A stretch of 64,000 nt of DNA, taken from contig OY754339.1 in the NCBI GenBank assembly GCA_963573305.1, positions 14,121,941-14,185,940 on the forward strand, in the 5' to 3' direction. The stretch is from Pyrrhosoma nymphula. Taxonomy: Eukaryota > Arthropoda > Insecta > Odonata > Coenagrionidae. Shown here one piece after another: positions 57,000 through 64,000 of this stretch. Position 1 is the stretch's first letter; each line of letters begins with the position of its first letter. The translations under genes and the position numbers were made by a program. Under the pieces are notes generated by a model. It did not search any database. It was not told the DNA's origin and saw nothing but the letters and a program-made list of their open reading frames with translations.

Positions 57000-57350
57000 A
57001 ATGGATAAAGCTGAAACGAGACAACCAGAATTTTCTACACCCTACATGGTGCCCAAGAGTACCCGGCTCCTCTTCGGAGTGGCAGCAGTCCCAGCAGAAG
57101 ACACTGATGTCCCAGATCAAGAAGATCGGTCTGGAGTCAACTGCCACAGCTTCGAGTGAGAGTGAAATCCACGGAATCGGTCTGAATATTACGATGTTGA
57201 AGTCAACGGGAAACCACCTCATTATAAGATCCTTCTAAGATGCAGCCTTGCATTCATATGATGCATTGGCATTCCTACCGTAAAAATATTCCGGAGGTAG
57301 GATAGTCCTCCAAACGGATTTCCGGTCCGATGGAGCATCAGTCAGAGCTG
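57000..57350 (+). repeat. Dispersed repeat S, copy 2
   Basis: From about 57100 it matches 32370-32600 through GAAGATCGGT, CAGCTTCGAGTGAGAGTG, CCACGGAATCGGT and GATGCAGCCTTGCATTCATA. The part before 57100 has an open frame with no recognised motif. Confidence 0.6.
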
Positions 57351-57941
57351 ACAAATGCAATATTTCTGTATTAAATCACACTAATTTTCTTCTTCAAAAT
57401 TACTTATCTGAGTCTTTAGAAGTTTTCTGGAATAATTTACGAAATATAAATTTTGCCTAAAGGCATTATCTCATTCAAAATCCACCTCCATTCCACCTTG
57501 ATTCCACCATAATATAAATAAATACCTCATGAAGTGTCGCTTACTTAAGTTTTGCGAGCTTCCCATAAAATTAAGATATAATTCATAACAGGTGAGTAAT
57601 CAAACGATTGTCAAACCCTATCTTGTCGCTAGCATCGCTCACTCTCACTCACTCAAATGTGCAGATAAATGGTAATATTTTGTTTCAAGTCTATAGCATA
57701 CATGGAGTAACCATTCAGAAAACCTAATGTAATCGTATAATACTGACAGCTTACACGCGAATGTGTTACGGTTGACGTATGTCTTTAAAAAAACGTCTAT
57801 GTTGAAGGCTGCATTCTTCTACTTATAAACACCGCGAAAGCCTTCGTACCAACATCGTCTATGTCATTCATGTCTCTGGGTAATTAATCTCTGGGTATTA
57901 TTGATCCAGTACTCTCTCCCAGTTCGGAAGAAGACAGTTGA
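57351..57941. other. Unannotated stretch
   Basis: Nothing recognised. Confidence 0.35.
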
Positions 57942-58043
57942 ATACTGTCGAAAATTAAACCATTCGTGTGAGTTTCTTTTGTTTGTGCCACTATGTTTGT
58001 TACTTATCACGCCTGTGACTCCTTATTGGTTATATATATATAT
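57942..58043 (+). mobile_element. PLE-end-like fragment, same type as 20.28 kb
   Basis: ACTGTCGAAAATTAAACCAT through CTGTGACTCCTTATTGG is nearly identical to 20283-20372 and likewise ends at a (TA)n tract. Only GTCGAAAA remains of a possible hammerhead. Confidence 0.55.
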
Positions 58044-58059
58044 CAATCTGATTCTTCTA

Positions 58060-58202
58060 CCGCCGACGATGGCGGCCTGACCGCCGAAACGTCCAAGTTT
58101 TCTTTTGTGAGTGTCCTTTTTGCGTTTTTCTGTGTTTGTTTAGTGTATTACTGTTTTATTTATGCATGTGCATCGTCGCCGAGAGCGATTTTCGACCAAG
58201 AC

Positions 58203-58206
<4 letters not shown>
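58060..58206 (+). mobile_element. PLE 3' end, same type as the 22.9-23.1 kb palindrome
   Basis: A hammerhead core is followed by AGTGTCCTTTTTGCGT, TGTTTAGTGTATTACTG, GTGCATCGTCGCCGAGAGCG and CCAAGACATTATATA leading into (TA)n. All are shared with the 22.85-23.1 kb element, which shows the full terminal segment. Confidence 0.7.
58068..58100 (+). ncRNA. Hammerhead motif with compensated stem II
   Basis: CCGACGA in place of CTGACGA (58073-58079), stem II GGCGG / CCGCC with loop CCTGA, GAAA (58086-58089), then CGTC. Compared with the 23.03 kb copy the last stem II pair is G-C instead of T-A, a compensatory change, with one extra loop base. Confidence 0.5.

Positions 58207-58268
<62 letters not shown>
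58203..58268. repeat. (TA)n microsatellite
   Basis: Pure TA repeats between one PLE end and the start of the large PLE. Confidence 0.95.
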
Positions 58269-58271
<3 letters not shown>

Positions 58272-58333
58272 TATGCCAAGAGGGTGGCCGATGAAAAATA
58301 TACACACGGAAAAAAGAACACTTACACATAAAA

Positions 58334-58378
58334 ATTTTCGATATTTCGGTGAAGTCTAGCTCCACCTTTCTCAAGGTT
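58334..58378 (-). ncRNA. Hammerhead-like motif, left arm
   Basis: Mirror of the motif at 61008-61052: CTTGAGAAA, stem GGTG / CACC, GAAATA. Confidence 0.35.
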
Positions 58379-58568
58379 TAAGGTAGGAATGAAGAAAAGG
58401 AGAGAGATTGAGGTATGGGAGGGGAAAGAGGGGGAGACGAAGGTGTAAGAGGGGAAGGAGGGGAAAGAGGGAGAGAGGAAGGTGTAGGAGGGGAAGGAGG
58501 GGAAAGACGAAGAGCGGGGAGAGGGCGTGGAGGAAGCAGGGAGAGATGAGATGAGGGGGAGGGAGAAA

Positions 58569-58937
58569 CTAGTGTGATTTATTGAGTCCGGGGGGCGAGA
58601 AAGCCTGGTGGATTAAAATACAAGAAGATTCAAGATCTTTGAGCTGAAGGGGAGAGGAAGAAGGGGGAAGGGAAGCAAGTAGACCGACTTTAAAAGTGTT
58701 ATTGAAGGTGGAGTTGTGGGAGGAGACGTGAATGGCGACAGGGAGAGAAACAGAGAGGGAGGGGCAATCGTTACAAGACGAGCGGTGCCCATTCATTCTA
58801 ATATTGAGAGGAGTGGTGGATAAGCCAATATAGAAAGAAGGGCAGTATTGGCAGAGGAGGATGTAAACAATGTTAGGCGTGGTGCAGGAGGGTGAGAGGA
58901 CAGAAGGGAGGGGAAAAGCGAGGAACTTGTCCGGCAA
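58569..58937 (-). pseudogene. Inverted duplicate of the PLE C-terminus
   Basis: A 122-residue open frame identical in sequence to the last 122 residues of the main PLE protein, including the GIY-YIG core (VYILLCQYC, FYIGLSTTPLNIRMNGHRSS). It has no reverse transcriptase. It is a by-product of the inverted arm and not an independent gene. Identity implies that the two arms arose at the same time, recently. Confidence 0.85.
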
Positions 58938-58951
58938 GGGCTGGGTGATGA

Positions 58952-60817
58952 GGATGGGGCAAGTTTTACTCGGCCCTCAGAAAACTTACTCTAAATCCAG
59001 ATATTGCCATCACTCCTTCTGACAAAGGCTCCACAGTAGTCATCCTCAACTCTTCTGACTACCTCGATGAAGCCAACCGACAACTTTCTGACACTTCCTC
59101 ATATCAGCCTTTGTCCCATGACCCTAATCCTGAATTTTTGGATGAAATAATCTCCTTCCTTCAAATCAAAGGCCCTGATGAAGGCCTGTCTAAACAAGAT
59201 ATCACCCTTCTTTCTCCGTCACACCCACGCACCCCAAACTTCTATATTCTACCCAAAATCCACAAACCTGACAACCCTGGCCGCCCCATTGTCTCCTCTT
59301 ATAACTCACCCACCGAACGCATGTCCGCATTTGTTGACTACTACCTACAACCCATTGTCCACTCCCTGCCCTCCTTTATCAAAGACACTTATCATTTTCT
59401 TGAACGCCTCCATTCTACTCCACTCCCCTCTAACTGTGATATCTTAATGGCCACTATTGATGTCACTTCCCTATATACCAACATTCCTCATTCTGAAGGA
59501 CTTTCTGCCATCCGCCATTTCATCACTAAACGCCCTGCTCCTCATATTCCCAGCTCTGAGTTCCTTCTTGATCTTTCCAATTTCATCCTAACCCACAACG
59601 CTTTCTCTTTCAATAACAAATTCTTTCTTCAAATTAAAGGATGCGCTATGGGTAGTCGCTTCAGTCCTTCCTACGCCAACCTTTTCCTTGGACTTTTTGA
59701 ACAATCTTTTCTATCTTCATGCTCACTAAAACCTCTTCTCTGGCTTCGTTACATTGACGACATCTTCCTTTTATGGCCACATGGTATTCATTCTCTCAAC
59801 TCTTTTATTTCCTCCCTCAACGCCTCCTCTCCCCTCTCCTTTACTTCTAACATCTCTGCCTCTAACGTCGTCTTTCTGGACGTAAACGTCTCCCTCTCTG
59901 ACCGCAAATTTAGCACTTCCGTGCATATCAAGCCCACCAACCAACAACAATACCTCCATTATAACAGCTGCCACCCCTCCCATACTAAACGTTCCCTCCC
60001 CTACTCCCTTTCTATTCGTGGCCACCGAATTTGCAACAACCCTGACTCCCTTGATAAATTCCTTACTAACCTCCATCAATCTCTTCTTCGCAGAGGCTAT
60101 CCAGAGCAACTTCTCAATAAAAAAATCCTCAAAAAACCACACTCCCCCAAACTGCCTCCTACTAATAGCATTTCCCAAAACAATATCTCCCTCTGTACCA
60201 CCTACTTCCCAGGTGTGGACTCTATTAGGCGTATTATTAAAAACCTCTACCCTATCCTGTCGGACAACCTAACCACTTCTAAAATATTCCCCCAATGTCC
60301 CTCTCTCAGCTTCAGACGCCCCCCCAATCTATCCGCCATTTTCAATATTACCAAACCCCTGTCCAAATCACTCAAACCCACCAAATCCCTTCCCACCCCT
60401 TGCAACCGCCCGCGATGTAAAACTTGCCCCATCCTCATCACCCAGCCCTTGCCGGACAAGTTCCTCGCTTTTCCCCTCCCTTCTGTCCTCTCACCCTCCT
60501 GCACCACGCCTAACATTGTTTACATCCTCCTCTGCCAATACTGCCCTTCTTTCTATATTGGCTTATCCACCACTCCTCTCAATATTAGAATGAATGGGCA
60601 CCGCTCGTCTTGTAACGATTGCCCCTCCCTCTCTGTTTCTCTCCCTGTCGCCATTCACGTCTCCTCCCACAACTCCACCTTCAATAACACTTTTAAAGTC
60701 GGTCTACTTGCTTCCCTTCCCCCTTCTTCCTCTCCCCTTCAGCTCAAAGATCTTGAATCTTCTTGTATTTTAATCCACCAGGCTTTCTCGCCCCCCGGAC
60801 TCAATAAATCACACTAG
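58952..60817 (+). CDS. Penelope-like reverse transcriptase / GIY-YIG endonuclease, 5'-truncated
   Basis: This frame is open from the TGA at 58949 to the TAG at 60815-60817, and native sequence starts about 58970 (about 615 residues). The N-terminal part has ITPSDKGSTVVIL, typical of PLE reverse transcriptases. Numbering from 59111 as residue 1, it has LPKIHKP (47-53), RPIVSS (58-63), motif A TIDVTSLYTNIP (D117), motif B QIKGCAMGSRFSP (174-186) and the catalytic YIDD (214-217). A Cys cluster CNRPRCKTC (431-439) precedes the GIY-YIG core: VYI (470-472), YIG (482-484), R493 and H497. No in-frame ATG lies before residue 71, so the start has been lost to truncation. In life the enzyme cuts target DNA and primes reverse transcription of the element's RNA. 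Confidence 0.9.
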   Translation, partial: GWGKFYSALRKLTLNPDIAITPSDKGSTVVILNSSDYLDEANRQLSDTSSYQPLSHDPNPEFLDEIISFLQIKGPDEGLSKQDITLLSPSHPRTPNFYILPKIHKPDNPGRPIVSSYNSPTERMSAFVDYYLQPIVHSLPSFIKDTYHFLERLHSTPLPSNCDILMATIDVTSLYTNIPHSEGLSAIRHFITKRPAPHIPSSEFLLDLSNFILTHNAFSFNNKFFLQIKGCAMGSRFSPSYANLFLGLFEQSFLSSCSLKPLLWLRYIDDIFLLWPHGIHSLNSFISSLNASSPLSFTSNISASNVVFLDVNVSLSDRKFSTSVHIKPTNQQQYLHYNSCHPSHTKRSLPYSLSIRGHRICNNPDSLDKFLTNLHQSLLRRGYPEQLLNKKILKKPHSPKLPPTNSISQNNISLCTTYFPGVDSIRRIIKNLYPILSDNLTTSKIFPQCPSLSFRRPPNLSAIFNITKPLSKSLKPTKSLPTPCNRPRCKTCPILITQPLPDKFLAFPLPSVLSPSCTTPNIVYILLCQYCPSFYIGLSTTPLNIRMNGHRSSCNDCPSLSVSLPVAIHVSSHNSTFNNTFKVGLLASLPPSSSPLQLKDLESSCILIHQAFSPPGLNKSH

Positions 60818-61122
60818 TTTCTCCCTCCCCCTCATCTCATCTCTCCCTGCTTCCTCCACGCCCTCTCCCCGCTCTTCGTCTTTCCCCTCCTTCCCCTCCT
60901 ACACCTTCCTCTCTCCCTCTTTCCCCTCCTTCCCCTCTTACACCTTCGTCTCCCCCTCTTTCCCCTCCCATACCTCAATCTCTCTCCTTTTCTTCATTCC
61001 TACCTTAAACCTTGAGAAAGGTGGAGCTAGACTTCACCGAAATATCGAAAATTTTTATGTGTAAGTGTTCTTTTTTCCGTGTGTATATTTTTCATCGGCC
61101 ACCCTCTTGGCATACTGTATAT
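60417..61122 (+). repeat. Right inverted arm and natural 3' end of the PLE
   Basis: It contains the C-terminal codons, a pyrimidine-rich 3' untranslated tract (60820-61005), a hammerhead-like core and the terminal CATCGGCCACCCTCTTGGCA segment shared with 22795-22815. Confidence 0.9.
61008..61052 (+). ncRNA. Hammerhead-like motif at the PLE 3' end
   Basis: CTTGAGAAA (61011 onward), GGTG (61020-61023) pairing CACC (61035-61038) around GAGCTAGACTT, and GAAA at 61039-61042. The first box is not canonical, as also in the related 22.74 kb copy, so the subfamily may carry a variant or inactive core. Confidence 0.4.
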
Positions 61123-61857
61123 TTATCACCCGAGTGATTTTCCTGGAAGTTTTATATATATATATATATATACTTAGATTTGCTGCCATCGAAGCCTCAT
61201 TTGAGATAGTTTTTAGATGATTTGGGAAAATTTTTCAATAAATTCCTGCTGTAACTTTGAGGTACGACCGACAATAAGATCATGCACACGCGTACGGATA
61301 CGCTCCGTAGTAATGATTTTTCCTCCGGATTCAAACTTCGCGTCTTGAACTCTCTTGTAAAAAGGGTGCTTTTGCACCTCTTTAGTTTTTCTACGTTCTT
61401 ATTGTCCTGGAGGAATTTCTTGACAGGTCAGTCTCGTTCATTGGTGCCAAAGCTTCTAGGGGAGAATATACCTTTGAATTCCTCCACTACTTTCCGTGTT
61501 ATTTTAATAGCTCGGAATTCTTACCAGCCGTACAAGCACCATGTCCCGAAAAACCCGTTAAGTTAGTACGTTTTCCGCCAAAACCCCAGCGGTAGTGACT
61601 CCGTGACTAGCTACAATTTTCCTCTAAGCGACATCTAAACCCATTGATCATGCTGTAAGTGTGTAACCGAGGGGTGCTGATATACATACATTAGGTTTTG
61701 TCCAGTAAGATTGGACTTCTACACCACAGTGTGGAGTGAAGATAGATCCTAGACTCGAGGGCCACAAAAAGACCCACGGACGCATTTCTCGGAACCTGGG
61801 CTGGTTGGTAGGCGGGAACGTGTCGATCACCGTCCGTTGAGAGAAACATTAATTTTT
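61123..61857. other. Unannotated; (TA)n at 61154-61172
   Basis: A TA tract follows the PLE by about 30 bp. Frames at 61282-61566 (plus) and 61648-61830 (minus) have no recognised motif. Confidence 0.4.
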
Positions 61858-62345
61858 AAGGTAGCTGGAGCGGTAATCGTGGATCATTGAGTGCATATTT
61901 TATCATTTTTTTAAGTGAATCGAAAAACATTCTTGAACCACATTTCATTTAGGTGCTTCTGTTAATGATTTGGAACTCACCATACAGGCAGTAATGGTAA
62001 TGATACAAGAATTATATTTTAAACTCTTTTCCTTGATTAAATCATGTTTTGACTAGGGTTTTCGGCACGATATTCGACATTAAGACGAAATTATATTGAA
62101 ATTTGTTACTTTCGAAAATTGGACTCGGCATGACACCTTGATCTTTGCTAACAACACTTATAGTAAAAATAAATGTGTTTTTTTGCGTTTCGAAGAAAAT
62201 ACGTACGCATGTAATCGAATTATTACGAAAAAAATGTCTTGTGCTATAAGGCTGTGTTAAAATAGCATTGAATTACCAAAAACCAAATCGATGTGGTGCA
62301 ATTTTTGCACTTTTGTTTACAGATATCACGAATGAAAACACGTAG

Positions 62346-63071
62346 GCAGGTAGGCCAAATAGCACTCACAAAGCATTCGCGCATCTTGGTCCGAAATTTC
62401 AGTCACAGCTGGTCGTCGGTGGTTGCATACTTGTAGGGGGGGAAAGCACATTTTTAGTTTTTGGAGCTGCTTTTTTTTTACAAATTATAGAAGTTTCGAG
62501 TGTAGTCGTGGCCAGAGTGTTATTTGGGAGTGGAGAGTGATATTTTGGGTCCAGGGTGTTTGAAGTGAGGGTTATCTACATAGCGCCAGAGGGAGTCAGG
62601 TGTAGGATCTTGGAAGTTACCAAGGGAGTTGGAAAAGGATTTTGCAAAGCTGTGGAGATGGATTTCTAGAGCAGGTATTTGTAAATTTTTACGGATGTCG
62701 TCATTTCTGTTGAACCATTGGGCGTTATTTATGCCTCGAAGGATTCTATTTTGGAGAATTTTTAATTTTATCAAGTGGGTTTCGCAGATTGTTACCCAGT
62801 CGCAACAGCCATATGTTAGAATTGGCCGAATCATGGAGGTGTAGAGTATACTTTTCGTTTTTTAATTTGAGGTGACTTGACCTCTTTAGAAGGGGGTTGA
62901 TTGTTCCGTAGGCTTTTCTGACTTTTAAGTGCGTATTTGTGGAATGATCTTTCCATAATAGCTTGGAATCTAGATGAACGCCTAGGAATTTTTAGGTATT
63001 TTCCCTTTTTAGTATGGCGTTTTTGTAGTATATGGAGTCCAAAAGGTGTTTATTTTTCTTTCCGTTTGAGC
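62346..63071 (-). mobile_element. 5'-truncated Jockey-like LINE inserted in repeat R
   Basis: On the minus strand the copy carries a coding 3' fragment followed by a 3' region running to about 62346, with a T run at 62471-62479 on the plus strand that may be part of an A-rich tail. The insertion breaks repeat R. Target duplication not resolved. Confidence 0.6.
62520..62940 (-). pseudogene. Jockey-like reverse transcriptase C-terminus
   Basis: The 104-residue open frame 62834-62520 starts with IRPILTYGCCDWVTICETHL then KLKILQNRILRGINNAQWF, followed by NDDIRKNLQIPALEIHLHSF. This is the standard C-terminal region of Jockey-type LINE proteins (.RP.LTYG...W........+LQ...LR...A.W..RN..I...L.I..L). 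Upstream codons continue with shifts to about 62940. It is fairly well preserved, so it is younger than other LINE fragments here. Confidence 0.8.
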
Positions 63072-63150
63072 AGATATGCAAAATTTCACGCATATCTGTG
63101 TGCAAGCAAAACTCGCTGCAACCACCTTGACAACACCTTTCAGGAAAGCA

Positions 63151-64000
63151 CAGCTTACCACTAAGAGGTACTCGTCAGGTGAGATGCAGCCGAGGGTGGG
63201 TTCGCTTGAGGCGATATCCTATCTGCATATCGTATCGCATTGCGATCAACGTGAGTGCAGAGTGGCGTGATCCTCCAAGGGGCGTGCCCCCGGGGGGGGC
63301 GAGGGGTAATCGCGTGATGAGCGGAGGAGGTAATAAAGTGGCGCGCGCGCGCGCTCTCTTGTTTGTTGGCGCGGAGGCACCACTAAGGAGGTGCGTGTCC
63401 AACAAATCGGAGAGTGCTACACTGAGTGAGTGGGGAAGCAGGTTTTTCACGCCCAGTGCTGCCACATCCCATCGCTAGGAAAAAAAATTAAGCGAGGTAT
63501 CTCTTTTTTATTCGTTGACGATGATTAACAGCTGTGCTTTTTTCTTCAAAGGAACGCTTGCGACAAGAGGATTAATTAACTAAAACCCGGGAATGCAGTT
63601 TTGTCTGAAGTAATTGTGGTGACGGTGATTTTTCTCTTCTCTCCGTTAGCGTTTCAGAAGGGCTGATCCATTTTGAGGAGCGAGTTAATTCAATTTCAAC
63701 GTTATCTAGCAGGTTTGACGTGGTCTGTGGGATCACGAAATTATTATGAACGTAGGTAATACATGCACATGAGATGAAAGGTGCCTTAAAATTCACATTT
63801 TTTATAAGTATTCAGATTTACGCGAGCAATGAATTAATTTTCCATAGTATGAGCTGTCACAAATGGAGAGGAAAAATATGAGGCACCATCAAAAATATAA
63901 CTCTTTCACGAAAATTAAAAACATAAAAAAATTGTCGGAGTGCATATGGCTTCTTTATAGTAAAAAAAAGATCAGAAGATAACTCATGATGACTCTTTTT
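63151..64000. other. Unannotated stretch
   Basis: A GC-rich patch at 63260-63400 includes a (GC)n run at 63341-63352. Mirrored frames at 63175-63478 are compositional. No gene recognised. Confidence 0.4.

Larger units (their letters stand above)
58264..58969 (-). repeat. Left inverted arm of the PLE
   Basis: Reverse complement of 60417-61122. It includes a purine-rich tract at 58384-58560 and a minus-strand open frame ending at 58569 that repeats the ORF's C-terminus. Confidence 0.9.
58264..61122 (+). mobile_element. Large Penelope-like element with 706-bp inverted arms
   Basis: The element spans 2,859 bp. Arms 58264-58969 and 60417-61122 are inverted copies that pair position for position with no net indel, and the coding part of both arms is the same at protein level. 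The right arm is the natural 3' end: the last 133 codons, a pyrimidine-rich untranslated stretch, a hammerhead-like core and CATACTGTAT. The left arm is the same sequence flipped and joined where the ORF is 5' truncated. This snap-back form matches the smaller PLE piece at 16.4-17.0 kb. It sits beside (TA)n. Confidence 0.85.
61858..63150 (+). repeat. Dispersed repeat R, copy 3, split by a LINE
   Basis: Positions 61858-62345 match R copy 2. The expected continuation (TATGCAAA, CACGCA, TCTGT, CCAACCACCTT-like) appears only after 63072, so about 725 bp are inserted. The insert carries a LINE coding fragment. Confidence 0.7.

Noticed and set aside
57993..58359. 112-codon frame with a Tyr/Ile-repeat centre
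   Set aside because: It is PLE end sequence read through a (TA)n tract.
59771..60516. Minus-strand frames of 135 and 89 codons under the PLE ORF
   Set aside because: They are shadows of the plus-strand PLE coding sequence, which has matching family motifs.

Overview
This window looks like intergenic DNA from an animal genome, most likely an arthropod. It is AT-rich with scattered GC-rich low-complexity islands and is packed with decayed transposable elements. I found no convincing host protein-coding gene and no rRNA, functional tRNA or CRISPR array. The best coding sequence is a 5'-truncated but otherwise undamaged Penelope-like element (PLE) reverse transcriptase plus GIY-YIG endonuclease at 58952-60817. 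The animal assignment rests on the mix of elements: PLEs with GIY-YIG, several LINE lineages, tRNA-derived SINEs, a piggyBac-like TTAA element and many non-autonomous DNA transposons. No species can be named from the sequence alone.

Layout. 0-2.5 kb: a LINE 3' half broken by a SINE and by a 1.2 kb inverted-repeat DNA element. 2.6-9 kb: a small hammerhead element, dispersed repeat R, a nested foldback and two LINE fragments. 9-15 kb: DNA transposon M1, a LINE 3' end, two hammerhead remnants. 16-21.5 kb: transposon family Q (two copies, one split by a PLE insertion), a SINE palindrome and a piggyBac-like element. 22.4-23.2 kb: a cluster of PLE ends with (TA)n tracts and four hammerhead-like cores. 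24-35.5 kb: a TIR element, LINE fragments, more R and Q copies, and transposon M2. 35.6-44.5 kb: two copies of repeat T carrying SINEs (one SINE split by a hammerhead palindrome), GC-rich islands, a LINE fragment and a composite of nested inverted repeats. 44.5-54.5 kb: mostly unannotated, with a tandem hammerhead pair and a LINE split by a MITE. 57.9-61.1 kb: PLE ends and the large PLE. 61.9-63.2 kb: a third R copy split by a Jockey-like LINE.

The unifying signal is a set of about twenty hammerhead-ribozyme-like cores (CUGANGA, a stem II hairpin, GAAA, then a short often self-complementary stem III) on both strands. They sit in PLE ends or in short palindromic elements. Several of these elements share a snap-back architecture: the 3' end, hammerhead included, is repeated in inverted orientation at the 5' truncation point. 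Two insertions into recognisable repeats have 12-bp target duplications. Many PLE ends run into (TA)n tracts. Hammerheads in PLEs are an established phenomenon; what is unusual here is the density, the palindromic forms and the preserved insertion junctions.
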